NCBI GenBank assembly: GCA_937900425.1
Contig: CALCDT010000104.1
Location: forward strand, 1 to 49,409
Origin: an uncultured Alphaproteobacteria bacterium
GTDB lineage: Bacteria; Pseudomonadota; Alphaproteobacteria; Rhizobiales; Pleomorphomonadaceae
Length of the DNA stretch: 49,409 bases
Reading direction: 5' to 3'
Under the pieces are notes generated by a model. That model worked only from the letters and a program-made list of their open reading frames with translations. It ran no database searches and had not been told where the DNA came from. A program made the position numbers and the translations under genes. Positions 24,447-32,368 of this stretch are shown piece by piece (position 1 is the stretch's first letter; the number at the start of each line of letters is the position of its first letter).

Positions 24447-25255
24447 CAAAGGGCCTCGGAGAGTTCGGCGCGGGCGATGCGGTACTGGTCGGCGTTCGGC
24501 ACCTTGTGATGCCAGTCGACCCGGTCCTGCATGAAGGAGATGCCCTGGCCCTTGTTGGTGTGGGCGACGATCGCGTGCGGACGGGCTCCGCGCTTCTCCA
24601 GCGCCGGCACGATCTCGTTCATGGCGTTGCCGTCGATCTCGGTGACGTCCCAGCCGAAGGCGGCGAGCTTGGCGCCGAAGGGGGCGAGATCGTTGGTGTC
24701 CTTCAGCGCGGCGCCCTGCTGGAAGCGGTTGTGGTCGACGATCAGCGTCAGGTTGTCGAGGCCGAACTGGGCGGCGGCGGAGATCGCCTCCCAGTTGGAG
24801 CCCTCCTGCATCTCGCCGTCGCCGGTCATCACGAAGGTGCGCCAGGCGGCGCCGGTCATCTTCGCCGCCTTGGCCATGCCGACGGCGACGGGCAGGCCGT
24901 GGCCGAGCGGGCCGGTGTTGGTCTCGACGCCCGGCACCTTGTTGCAGTTCGGGTGGCCGTTGAGGCGCGAGTGCGGCTTGAGGAAGGTCGAAATCTCCTC
25001 CTCGGGCAGGAAGCCGCGCTTGGCCAGCGTCACGTAGAGCGCGAGGGCGACGTGGCCCTTCGACAGCACGAAGCGGTCGCGGTCGGGGTGCCGCGGGGTC
25101 TCGGGCCAGATCCGCAGAACGCGGAAATACAGGGCCGTGAGGATGTCGGTGGCCGACATCTCGCCGCCGATGTGGCCGGCGCCCGCCTCGTAGACCGCCT
25201 GCAGGTCGCGCAGGCGAATCTGGCGAGCGATGCGCTCAAGGTCGTTCGGCTGCAT
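24446..25255 (-). CDS. Transketolase, N-terminal half (split subunit)
   Basis: A 269-residue ThDP-diphosphate-binding half. GDGE at 145-148 and N176 form the diphosphate/Mg2+ motif. LSKGHVALALY, and GPLGHGLPVAVGMA around residues 115-128, are invariant transketolase regions. The start MQPNDLERIARQ at 25255 follows GAGGAAATC; longer reading to 25291 lacks a ribosome site. It is the first gene of the left arm and is transcribed away from the importer genes across a 206-base gap with two mirrored motif pairs. Together with the C half it would cleave or transfer a C2 unit from the phosphorylated ketose. Confidence 0.92.
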   Translation of the reverse strand: MQPNDLERIARQIRLRDLQAVYEAGAGHIGGEMSATDILTALYFRVLRIWPETPRHPDRDRFVLSKGHVALALYVTLAKRGFLPEEEISTFLKPHSRLNGHPNCNKVPGVETNTGPLGHGLPVAVGMAKAAKMTGAAWRTFVMTGDGEMQEGSNWEAISAAAQFGLDNLTLIVDHNRFQQGAALKDTNDLAPFGAKLAAFGWDVTEIDGNAMNEIVPALEKRGARPHAIVAHTNKGQGISFMQDRVDWHHKVPNADQYRIARAELSEAL

Positions 25256-25269
25256 GATTTCCTCTATGT

Positions 25270-25281
25270 GCATATTTATAC
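25270..25281. promoter_or_regulatory. Left member of an inverted motif pair in the divergent control region
   Basis: GCATATTTATAC is the reverse complement of GTATAAATATGC, which matches GCATAAATATGC at 25411-25422 at 11 of 12 positions. It lies between the left promoter and the transketolase N start. Candidate operator site of the SorC regulator. Confidence 0.45.
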
Positions 25282-25290
25282 AGGCCCTCA

Positions 25291-25319
25291 TTTAATGCCG
25301 TCTGGCCGCGCTAAGTCAA
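25291..25319 (-). promoter_or_regulatory. Predicted sigma-70 promoter of the transketolase arm
   Basis: Minus-strand TTGACT (25319-25314) and ATTAAA (25296-25291) are separated by 17 bases, a near-ideal arrangement. The repeat CAGACGGCA (25304-25296 on this strand) lies at the end of the spacer and -10 edge and recurs inverted in the facing arm. Confidence 0.6.
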
Positions 25320-25365
25320 GGGGAAATGCACTGCAACATGGCGTTCCGGCCGATCGCATTTCCTG

Positions 25366-25395
25366 TTGACTCGCAGTACCGCGATCAGCTACGCA
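25366..25395 (+). promoter_or_regulatory. Predicted promoter of the ABC importer arm
   Basis: TTGACT at 25366-25371 with a weak -10 (TACGCA, 25390-25395) after 18 bases. The inverted repeat copy CAGACGGCA (25400-25408) lies just downstream of it, at the presumed start site, consistent with a repressor site. Confidence 0.45.
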
Positions 25396-25410
25396 TTTAC
25401 AGACGGCAAT

Positions 25411-25422
25411 GCATAAATATGC
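25411..25422. promoter_or_regulatory. Right member of the inverted motif pair
   Basis: GCATAAATATGC is a near-palindrome, 40 bases before the permease start. Its partner is at 25270-25281, with centres 141 bases apart, and a second pair (TGCCGTCTG 25296-25304 / CAGACGGCA 25400-25408) is nested inside. The symmetry suggests coordinated control of both arms. Confidence 0.45.
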
Positions 25423-25461
25423 TGTGCCGGACGAGCAGCCGCGAAATGGTGCCGGGAGGGA

Positions 25462-26442
25462 ATGGTGCAAGGTCTGTCGAACGAGGGCGGCTCGGCCGTC
25501 CGCCGCACGCTGTCCGGCGCGCTGCGCGGGGCCACGGGGCCGTTGATCGGGCTGCTTCTGCTGTGCCTGTTCCTGACGCTGTGGACCGACACCTTCTTCT
25601 CGGTGCGCAATTTCCTCAACATCCTCGACCAGATCACGGTGCTCGGCATCATCGCGGTCGGGATGACGCTCGTCATCCTGATCGGCGGCATCGACCTCGC
25701 CGTCGGCTCGGCGCTGGCGCTGGCGATCATGGTGCTCGGCTATCTCAACATCCAGATGGGCCTGCCGATGGCGGTGGCGATCCCGATCGCGCTCGGCGCG
25801 GCGGCGGCCAACGGCCTCGTCGCCGGCCTCTTCATAACCCGCTTCAACGTGCCGCCCTTCATCGCCACGCTGGCGATGATGTCGGTGTCGCGCGGCCTCG
25901 CCAACATGATCACCAACGGCCAGCAGCTGACCGGCTTCCCGGACTGGTTCAACCCGCTGGCGATCACCCGCCACGGCGGCTTCCTGACGCTCACCGTGGC
26001 GGTGATGCTGGTGGTCTTCGTCGTCGGCCTGCTCTACCTGCGCTACCGCGAGGGCGGGCGCATCCTCTACGCCATCGGCGGCAACCCCGAAGTGGCCCGG
26101 CTCGCCGGCATCAACGTCCAGCGCGCCACCGTGCTGGTCTACGTCACCTGCAGTTTCCTCGCCGGCCTCGCCGGGCTGATGCTCGCCGCCAGGCTCGATT
26201 CCGTGCAGCCGTCGTCCGGCACCGGCTACGAGCTCGACGCCATCGCCGCGGTGGTGATCGGCGGCACCTCGCTGTCGGGCGGCACCGGCGGCGTCGGCGG
26301 CACCATCATCGGCGTGCTGATCATCGGCGTGCTGCGCAACGGTCTCAACCTGCTCAGCGTCTCGCCCTTCCTGCAGCAGGTGATCATCGGCCTCGTCATC
26401 CTGATGGCGGTGGTGGCGGAGACCTTCCGCAAGCGCGGCTGA
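25462..26442 (+). CDS. Ribose-type ABC transporter permease
   Basis: A 326-residue inner-membrane permease of the RbsC/BPD_transp_2 family, with about 9-10 hydrophobic helices. The family motif is GIIAVGMTLVILIGGIDLAVGS near residues 64-85, and the cytoplasmic coupling loop YAIGGNPEVARLAGI contacts the ATPase. The C-terminal AIAAVVIGGTSLSGGTGGV is also standard. ATG 25462 follows GGGAGGG. It is the first gene of the importer operon (permease, binding protein, ATPase, SDR). Only one permease gene is present, so a homodimer is expected. A 10 bp stem separates it from the next gene. Confidence 0.94.
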   Translation: MVQGLSNEGGSAVRRTLSGALRGATGPLIGLLLLCLFLTLWTDTFFSVRNFLNILDQITVLGIIAVGMTLVILIGGIDLAVGSALALAIMVLGYLNIQMGLPMAVAIPIALGAAAANGLVAGLFITRFNVPPFIATLAMMSVSRGLANMITNGQQLTGFPDWFNPLAITRHGGFLTLTVAVMLVVFVVGLLYLRYREGGRILYAIGGNPEVARLAGINVQRATVLVYVTCSFLAGLAGLMLAARLDSVQPSSGTGYELDAIAAVVIGGTSLSGGTGGVGGTIIGVLIIGVLRNGLNLLSVSPFLQQVIIGLVILMAVVAETFRKRG

Positions 26443-26459
26443 AGAAGACTTCGTCCCGG

Positions 26460-26492
26460 GCCGTGCGGCCCTGGCGGACAGCGCCGCACGGC
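26460..26492 (+). other. Intercistronic hairpin between permease and binding protein genes
   Basis: A perfect 10 bp stem (GCCGTGCGGC / GCCGCACGGC) with a 13-base loop, 17 bases after the permease stop. No T-run follows. Such structures typically protect mRNA so that the binding protein is made in excess over the membrane parts. Confidence 0.5.
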
Positions 26493-26558
26493 AATCAAGC
26501 CGGCGGCACGAGGGGCGGGGAGGGAACCCGGCCCCGGGACCCAAGTGGAGGAACGACC

Positions 26559-27500
26559 ATGAAACTCTCGCATCTGCTGCTGGCGGTGTCCGCGACGGCG
26601 GTTCTGCTTTCGCCGCTCTCCGCCACCGGCGCCGAGGTCAAGAAGATCGGCCTCGCCGTGCCGAACCTGCAGGCGGACTTCTTCAACCAGATCAAGATCG
26701 GCGTCGAGAACTACGGCAAGGAGAAGGGCATCGAGGTCATCGTCGTCGATGCCAAGAACGACACCGCGACCCAGGTCAGCCAGGTCCAGGACCTGATGAC
26801 CCAGGGCATCGACGCCTTCATCTACATTCCGGCCGGCGCCGCTGCCGCCGCCGTCCCGACCCGCCTCGCCCGCCAGGCCGGCATCCCGGTGATCAACGTC
26901 GACCGTTTCCCCGAGGGTGAGCCCGGCGACACCTTCATCGCCGGCGAGAGCGTCGAGAGCGCCTACGCGGTCTGCAAATACGTGATCGAGAAGGCCGGCG
27001 GCTCGGGCAAGATGGCGATCATCCACGGCCAGAAGGGCACGACCCCCGAGGTCGACCGCTTCACCGGCTGCAAGCGCGCCATCGACGAGGCTCCGGGCGT
27101 CGAGCTGGTCGACCAGCAGTGGTCGAACATGTGGTCGGCCGACGAGGGCTTCAGCATCGCCCAGAACATGCTGCAGGCCCGTCCCGACATCACCATGATC
27201 TTCGGCCAGGCCGACGGCCTCGCCATGGGCGCCGCCAAGGCGATGGACGTCGCCGGCCTGTCCGACAAGGTGATCATCGGCGGCTACGACGGCGACATCT
27301 CGGCGCTCGAGTATCTGTCGAAGTGCGGCGGCCCGTTCATGGTCACCGCCACCCAGAGCACCCGCACCATGGGCCGCATGGCCGTCGACGCGGCGATCGC
27401 CGCCGCCGCCGGCGAGAAGCTGCCGGAGCGCCAGACGCCGAACGCGGTGCTGACGCCCTGCGGCGAGGACGCCGCCAAGTACGTCACCGACCACCCGTAA
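26559..27500 (+). CDS. Periplasmic sugar-binding protein (ribose/galactose type)
   Basis: A 313-residue type I periplasmic binding protein. The signal peptide is residues 1 to about 24 (MKLSHLLLAVSATAVLL, cleavage near ATGA|EVKK). The mature protein opens with KKIGLAVPNLQADFFNQI, the family start, and has DAKNDTATQVSQVQDLMTQ and DGIDAFIY-type regions. It binds the imported sugar or polyol and delivers it to the permease. GTGGAGGAACGACC precedes the ATG. Three cysteines (in AVCKY, GCKRA and KCGGP plus TPCGED near the C-terminus) are more than usual for this family. Confidence 0.94.
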   Translation: MKLSHLLLAVSATAVLLSPLSATGAEVKKIGLAVPNLQADFFNQIKIGVENYGKEKGIEVIVVDAKNDTATQVSQVQDLMTQGIDAFIYIPAGAAAAAVPTRLARQAGIPVINVDRFPEGEPGDTFIAGESVESAYAVCKYVIEKAGGSGKMAIIHGQKGTTPEVDRFTGCKRAIDEAPGVELVDQQWSNMWSADEGFSIAQNMLQARPDITMIFGQADGLAMGAAKAMDVAGLSDKVIIGGYDGDISALEYLSKCGGPFMVTATQSTRTMGRMAVDAAIAAAAGEKLPERQTPNAVLTPCGEDAAKYVTDHP

Positions 27501-27523
27501 GCCGGAAAGGGCAGGGACCCGTC

Positions 27524-29011
27524 ATGGCCACGACCGCTCCGCTCCTGTCGCTCCGCGGGATCCAGAAATCCTACGGTCCGATCCGGGTGCTGCACGGGAT
27601 CGACCTCGACGTCCGCCCGGGCGAGGTCGTGGCGCTGCTCGGCGAGAACGGTGCCGGAAAATCGACGCTCTCGAACGTGATGTCCGGCACCGTCCGTCCC
27701 TCCGCCGGAGAGATGACCTGGCTCGGGGCGCCCTACGCCCCGGCCGATCCGCGCGCGGCGATGGACGCCGGCGTCGGGATGATCCACCAGGAGCTGAAGC
27801 TGCTGCCGCAGCTTTCCATCGCCGAGAACATCTTCGTCGGCCGCTATCTCACCCGCGGCGGGCGGATCGACCGGCGGGCGATGGAGGAGCGGGCTCGCCA
27901 TGGCCTGCGCCGGCTCGGCCTCGACATTCCCCCGACCAGCAAGGTCCACGGCCTCTCCACCGCCAACCAGCAACTGATCGAGATCGCCAAGGCGCTGACG
28001 CTCAACGCCCGCCTGCTGATCCTCGACGAGCCGACCGCGGCGCTCGGCGGCGAGGAGACCCAGCTGCTGTTCCGCCAGATCGAGCGATTGAAGGCCGACG
28101 GCGTCGGCATCGTCTACATCTCGCACCGCCTCGAGGAGATCCGCCAGATCGCCGACCGCATCGTGGTCATGCGCGACGGCGCCAAGGTGCAGGAGTTCGA
28201 CCGCGGCGACGTGCCGGTCCGCACCATCGTCGAAGCCATGGTCGGCCGGTCGCTGGAGCGGATGTTCCCGGCGGTGCCGACGCCCGCCGAGGAAGTGATG
28301 GTCGAGGTGCGCGGGCTAACCGCGCCGGACGGCGCCTTCCGCGACGTCAGCTTTTCCGTGCGCCGCGGCGAGGTCTTCGGCATCGCTGGCCTGATGGGGG
28401 CTGGGCGGACCGAACTGGTGCGCGCGCTGACCGGCGCCGATCCGATCGCGAGCGGCGCGGTGCTGCTCGACGGGCGCGACATCACCCCGCGCTCGCCGGG
28501 CGAGGCGATCCGCGCCGGCATGGTGCTGGTGCCCGAGGACCGCAAGTTGCAGGGCGTCGTGCTCGATCATTCGATCGCCGCCAACATCGCCTATCCGAAC
28601 CTTCGTGCCGTCACGCGGAGCGGATGGATCACCTCGCGCAGCCTCGCCGCCTTCGCCGACACCTTCATCCGCCGCTTCGGCGTCAAGGGCCGCGGCGGAC
28701 AGAACGCCGGCGAACTCTCCGGCGGCAACCAGCAGAAGGTCGTCATCGCCAAATGGCTGGCGCGCAATCCGCGGGTCGTGGTGCTGGACGAGCCGACCCG
28801 CGGCATCGACGTCGGCGCGCGCTCGTCGATCTACCAACTGATCATGGACCTCGCCCGCGACGGCGTCGCGGTGATCGTCGTCTCCTCCGACCTCGAGGAG
28901 GTGCTCGGGGTCTCCAACCGCATCCTGGTGATGGCCAAGGGACGGCAGGCCGGCATTCTCGACCGCGCAGAGGCCAACGACGTCTCGGTCATGGAACTCG
29001 CCACCATCTGA
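27524..29011 (+). CDS. Sugar ABC transporter ATPase with two nucleotide-binding domains
   Basis: A 495-residue RbsA/MglA-type ATPase with duplicated ABC domains. Domain 1 has Walker A GENGAGKST, an atypical signature LSTANQQL and Walker B LLILDEPTAAL. Domain 2 has a degenerate P-loop (GLMGAGRTEL), a good signature LSGGNQQK and Walker B VVVLDEPTRGID. The asymmetry is typical of the family, where one site is catalytic. It drives import by the permease at 25462. Start 27524 (MATTAPLLSLRGIQKSYG) follows the binding protein gene by 23 bases. Confidence 0.95.
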   Translation: MATTAPLLSLRGIQKSYGPIRVLHGIDLDVRPGEVVALLGENGAGKSTLSNVMSGTVRPSAGEMTWLGAPYAPADPRAAMDAGVGMIHQELKLLPQLSIAENIFVGRYLTRGGRIDRRAMEERARHGLRRLGLDIPPTSKVHGLSTANQQLIEIAKALTLNARLLILDEPTAALGGEETQLLFRQIERLKADGVGIVYISHRLEEIRQIADRIVVMRDGAKVQEFDRGDVPVRTIVEAMVGRSLERMFPAVPTPAEEVMVEVRGLTAPDGAFRDVSFSVRRGEVFGIAGLMGAGRTELVRALTGADPIASGAVLLDGRDITPRSPGEAIRAGMVLVPEDRKLQGVVLDHSIAANIAYPNLRAVTRSGWITSRSLAAFADTFIRRFGVKGRGGQNAGELSGGNQQKVVIAKWLARNPRVVVLDEPTRGIDVGARSSIYQLIMDLARDGVAVIVVSSDLEEVLGVSNRILVMAKGRQAGILDRAEANDVSVMELATI

Positions 29012-29078
29012 ACGCCCGGGCCGAAGGCGCCTGCCGGACGGCCCGACCCTGTGCCCAGACATCCGAGGAAAGTCCGTC

Positions 29079-29867
29079 ATGTCCGCCATCACCCTCGACG
29101 CGCCCAAGCTGTTCGACCTCTCGGGCGAGGTCGCCCTCGTCACCGGCGCCGGCAGCGGCATCGGCCAGCGCATCGCCATGGGCCTCGCCCAGTGCGGCGC
29201 CGACGTCGCGCTGCTCGACCGGCGCAGCGACGACGGCCTCGCCACCACCGCCGCCTTCATCGCCGCCACCGGCCGTCGCTCGGTCTCGATCGCCGCCGAC
29301 GTCACCGTGGCCGCCGCCCTCACCGACGCCGTCGCCCGCACCGAGGCCGAGCTCGGCCCGCTCTCGCTCGCCGTCAACGCCGCCGGCATCGCCAATGCCA
29401 ATCCGGCCGAGGAGATGGAGGAAGCCCAGTTCCAGACGATGATGGACATCAATCTCAAGGGGGTGTTCCTGTCCTGCCAGGCCGAGGCGCGGGCGATGCT
29501 GCGGCACGGCCGCGGCTCGATCGTCAACATCGCCTCGATGTCCGGCGTCATCGTCAACCGCGGGCTGTCGCAGTGCCACTACAACGCCTCGAAGGCGGGC
29601 GTCATCCACATGACCAAGTCGATGGCGATGGAGTGGGTCGGCCGCGGCATCCGCGTCAACACGATCAGCCCGGGCTACACCGCGACGCCGATGAACACCC
29701 GGCCGGAGATGGTCCACCAGACCAAGCTGTTCGAGGAACAGACGCCGATGCAGCGCATGGCCCACGTCGACGAGATGGTCGGCCCGGCGGTGTTCCTGCT
29801 CTCGAACGCCGCGAGCTTCGTCACCGGCGTCGACCTGCTGGTGGACGGCGGCTTCTGCTGCTGGTGA
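29079..29867 (+). CDS. Second SDR-family dehydrogenase of the locus
   Basis: A 262-residue classical SDR with TGAGSGIG at residues 22-29, NAAG near 100, and the triad S153, Y168, K172 (YNASK). It ends TGVDLLVDGGFCCW, with unusual terminal cysteines. It is the last gene of the importer operon, 67 bases after the ATPase. With the SDR at 20071 the locus has two dehydrogenases, so two polyol substrates, two oxidation steps or an interconversion of stereoisomers is likely. Similar proteins are annotated as D-arabinitol or D-threitol dehydrogenases, but substrate calls by homology are unreliable in this family. Confidence 0.9.
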   Translation: MSAITLDAPKLFDLSGEVALVTGAGSGIGQRIAMGLAQCGADVALLDRRSDDGLATTAAFIAATGRRSVSIAADVTVAAALTDAVARTEAELGPLSLAVNAAGIANANPAEEMEEAQFQTMMDINLKGVFLSCQAEARAMLRHGRGSIVNIASMSGVIVNRGLSQCHYNASKAGVIHMTKSMAMEWVGRGIRVNTISPGYTATPMNTRPEMVHQTKLFEEQTPMQRMAHVDEMVGPAVFLLSNAASFVTGVDLLVDGGFCCW

Positions 29868-29917
29868 GGGGGCGGGAGGCGGATGACAGGCGGCGGCGAG
29901 GTCGCTAGCCTGGCGGC

Positions 29918-30754
29918 ATGTCGAGCGGATCATGGACAGACCGGGAGAACGACCTGATCGTCGCGGATCATTTCGCGATGCTCGCGGCCGATCTCGCCGG
30001 GCGTCCCTACAGCAAGGCCGCCCACCGACGTGCGCTGCTGGCGCATCTGGACGGACGCACCGAAGCATCGGTCGAATTCAAGCACCGTAATATCAGCGCC
30101 GTGCTCCAGGCATTCGGCGAAGACCGAATCGCCGGCTACCGGCCGGCGTTCAATTTCCAGATGGCTCTGGCGGAAGCAGTCGACCGCTGGCTTGCAAACA
30201 ACCCGGCTTGGCTCGGTCGTTCGATTGCGGCGCCCGACTCCTCTGGTCTGCAAGAGGAGGCTCTGCTTTGGATCGGCCCCCCGCCGACCACTTCCAACCA
30301 GCCGCCCCCCGCCGAACTCGAACAGATGCTGCATGTCGCCCGTCGGTTCGACGTGGCCGGACGGGACGAGAGAAACCGCATTCTCGGCCGGGCAGGCGAG
30401 GAGCGAGTGCTGGCGCATGAGCGTGCCGCCTTGCGTGCGGCGGGGCGCAGGGATCTGGCAGCGGAAGTGCGGTGGATCTCCGAAGAGGAAGGGGACGGGG
30501 CGGGCTACGACATCGCGAGCTTCTTCTCGAACGGGCTTCCGCGTCTCGTCGAGGTCAAGACGACCAACGGCTGGGAACGGACGCCTTTCCAGATCACGCG
30601 CAATGAACTCGCCGTCGCTGACGAACGGCGATCGGAATGGTGTCTGGTCCGGTTGTGGAACTTTTCCCGGGAGCCGAAGGCGTTCGAGATCCGTCCGCCG
30701 CTCGACGCCCACGTCTCGCTGACAGCCACCGTTTTCCAGGCGCAACTTCATTGA
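29918..30754 (+). CDS. DUF3883 protein with PD-(D/E)XK nuclease-like core
   Basis: A 278-residue protein. The C-terminal part (about residues 155-270) is a DUF3883 domain: GRAGEERVLAHE with E161/E162, then GYDI with D198, LVEVKTT with E212 and K214, and FQITRNEL. These are the elements of the PD-(D/E)XK nuclease fold, intact for catalysis. The N-terminal part (residues 1-110) is a separate helical region containing SVEFKHRNISAVL, as seen in DUF3883 proteins of restriction and antiviral loci. Here it stands alone, with no methyltransferase, helicase or other defence gene next to it. Its codon usage is less GC-extreme than its neighbours, suggesting gain by transfer. Confidence 0.8.
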   Translation: MSSGSWTDRENDLIVADHFAMLAADLAGRPYSKAAHRRALLAHLDGRTEASVEFKHRNISAVLQAFGEDRIAGYRPAFNFQMALAEAVDRWLANNPAWLGRSIAAPDSSGLQEEALLWIGPPPTTSNQPPPAELEQMLHVARRFDVAGRDERNRILGRAGEERVLAHERAALRAAGRRDLAAEVRWISEEEGDGAGYDIASFFSNGLPRLVEVKTTNGWERTPFQITRNELAVADERRSEWCLVRLWNFSREPKAFEIRPPLDAHVSLTATVFQAQLH

Positions 30755-31086
30755 CGCCGGGCGTCATGCCGCCGACGCCCTCGCCGCCGCAGTTCGGCGA
30801 CGACGCGGACGGGGGATGCGCGCCTGCTTTCTCGCCGAATTTGCCCGAATCCGACCGGTCGGACCGCTTCCGCTCGATTCCCCGTCCGGATTGTCCTATC
30901 CTTTCTGCTCTTCCCGGTACCCGTGCCGCTTCCGCATAAACGCCGCGTCGCGACGATCGGCGATTCACCGCGACGACGTCGCGTGGCGATCGTGCCGGAC
31001 GGCGTCGCGACGTCGTCACCACGCCGTGCAGAAGGGGGATGCTACCGGCGAGGAAGCCGTTGCGGGAGGAAGGAGCGATCCGCTCG
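30755..31086. other. 332-base gap without a recognisable gene
   Basis: It contains repeated GTCGCGAC-type patterns (GCGTCGCGACG occurs near 30946 and again near 31002) and no family-like frame. The strong GGAGGAAGGAG ribosome site near 31068 belongs to the Nudix gene that follows. Confidence 0.55.
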
Positions 31087-31578
31087 ATGGGCAAGCAGGG
31101 CAAGTCGAAGCGGAAAGGGCGCCAGGTCGCCGCGTTGCCCTGGTACCGCGGCGACGACGGCGCTCTGCGCGTGCTGCTGATCTCCTCCCGAGACACCCAC
31201 CGGCCGGTGATCCCCAAGGGCTGGCCGATGAGAAAGCTGCCCGACCGCGAGGCGGCGGCGATCGAGGCTTTCGAGGAGGCCGGCGTCCGGGGAACGGTCT
31301 CGACGCGGCCGATCGGCCGGTTCCGGTACTGGAAGCGGCTCGAGGAGACGTTCCGGCTGATCGACGTCGACGTCTACGGGCTTGAAGTCGCCCAGCAGAT
31401 GATCGAGTGGCCAGAGCGCGAGCAGCGGGCGATGCGCTGGTTCACCTCGTCCGACGCGGCGCTGCTGATCGACGAGCCGGAACTGGCGACGCTGATCTCG
31501 ACGCTGGCGCGCCGCCTCGACGGCGGCAAGGACGGGGCGAAGGCGGCGAAGAAGAAGTCCAAGAAGTCGGGCGGGTGA
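31087..31578 (+). CDS. Nudix hydrolase
   Basis: A 163-residue hydrolase of nucleoside-diphosphate-linked or polyphosphate compounds. The Nudix helix is visible as PKGWPMRKLPDREAAAIEAF followed by EEAG. The REUXEE acidic cluster E-x3-EE is retained, whereas the first canonical Glu is replaced, a variation seen in the DIPP-like alphaproteobacterial subfamily with GWPM. The C-terminal tail is very lysine-rich (GAKAAKKKSKKSGG), plausibly for binding polyphosphate or nucleic acid. Start 31087 (MGKQGKSKRKG) is chosen because GGAGGAAGGAG lies about 11 bases before it; ATG 31039 is possible. Confidence 0.85.
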   Translation: MGKQGKSKRKGRQVAALPWYRGDDGALRVLLISSRDTHRPVIPKGWPMRKLPDREAAAIEAFEEAGVRGTVSTRPIGRFRYWKRLEETFRLIDVDVYGLEVAQQMIEWPEREQRAMRWFTSSDAALLIDEPELATLISTLARRLDGGKDGAKAAKKKSKKSGG

Positions 31579-31623
31579 GAGCGCCCGTCACCGCCGCCGT
31601 CATCGTGGCCGTCGTCGTGGCGG

Positions 31624-31640
31624 TGCCGGCGGAGCCGGCA
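31624..31640. terminator. Hairpin between convergent Nudix and gph genes
   Basis: A 7 bp stem (TGCCGGC / GCCGGCA) with a 3-base loop in the 67-base convergent gap. It lacks a T-run on both strands, so its strength is uncertain. Confidence 0.35.
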
Positions 31641-31645
31641 GCACG

Positions 31646-32368
31646 TCAGATCCCGCCGGCGAGGCCGAGGCCGATGCCCGGCAGGAAGCGCGCGGCGAGG
31701 GCGGGCGAGAGCGCGGCGAGGGCGCCGACGAGGTCGTCGTAGTGGTCGATCACCGCGTCGGCGCCGAGTTCGGAGACCGGAACGTCGGTGTAGCCGAAGC
31801 TGACGCCGACGACCTTGACGCCGGCGGCGCGGGCCGCGTCGATGTCGGCCGCCGAATCCCCGATCATGACGGCGCTCTCAGACCGGCCGCCGGCGGCACG
31901 GATCGTACCGAGGATGTGGCCCGGGTGCGGCTTGCGCACGTCGAGGCTGTCGCCGCCGACCACGGCGGCGAAGCGCGGCAGCAGATCCATCTTCTCCAGC
32001 AGCTCGATCGCCAGCACCTCGCGCTTGTTGGTGCAGACCGCGAGGGCGACGCCGCAGCCGGCGAGGCGGTCGAGGGCTGCGACCATGCCCGGGAAGGGCT
32101 GGGTCTCGTCGGCGACGTGGCGGATGTAATAGTCGACGAAGCGTTCGGTGAGGGCGTCGAGGCGGGCGTCGTCGACGGTGACGCCGGCATCCGCCAGTCC
32201 GGCCGCGACCATGGCGCGCCCGCCCTTGCCGACGGTCGGCCGGTGACGCGCGCCGTCCATCGGCGGCAGGCCCTCGTCGGCGAGGACGCGGTTGACCGCG
32301 CCGATCAGGTCGGAGGCGGTGTCGAGCAGGGTGCCGTCGAGGTCGAAGATGACGAGGGGCTTGGCCAT
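31646..32368 (-). CDS. gph: Phosphoglycolate phosphatase (HAD family)
   Basis: A 240-residue HAD hydrolase. Motif I is FDLDGTLLDT (D9, D11 nucleophile pair), motif II is VCTNKRE, motif III is the lysine in RKPHPGHIL, and motif IV is GDSAADIDAARAAG. The cap is the class I helical type at residues 18-90. Gph removes 2-phosphoglycolate formed from oxidative DNA repair or Rubisco. It sits divergently beside rpiA, a conserved arrangement in this order, which raises confidence over other HAD phosphatases. ATG 32368 follows GGAAGACC. Confidence 0.88.
   Translation of the reverse strand: MAKPLVIFDLDGTLLDTASDLIGAVNRVLADEGLPPMDGARHRPTVGKGGRAMVAAGLADAGVTVDDARLDALTERFVDYYIRHVADETQPFPGMVAALDRLAGCGVALAVCTNKREVLAIELLEKMDLLPRFAAVVGGDSLDVRKPHPGHILGTIRAAGGRSESAVMIGDSAADIDAARAAGVKVVGVSFGYTDVPVSELGADAVIDHYDDLVGALAALSPALAARFLPGIGLGLAGGI

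Noticed and set aside
20071..29867. Assignment of the locus to D-apiose, erythritol or xylitol catabolism.
   Set aside because: No apiose isomerase or erythronate/tetrulose isomerases are present, and kinase, SDR and binding-protein families are too promiscuous to call a substrate from sequence.
29918..30754. A restriction-modification or multi-gene defence island around the DUF3883 gene.
   Set aside because: The neighbours are a sugar dehydrogenase and a Nudix hydrolase; no methyltransferase, helicase or other defence gene is present.
31087..31578. A broken Nudix hydrolase because the first canonical Glu of the Nudix box is missing.
   Set aside because: The rest of the box (E-x3-EE) is intact, and the GWPM variant looks like a recurrent alphaproteobacterial subfamily.
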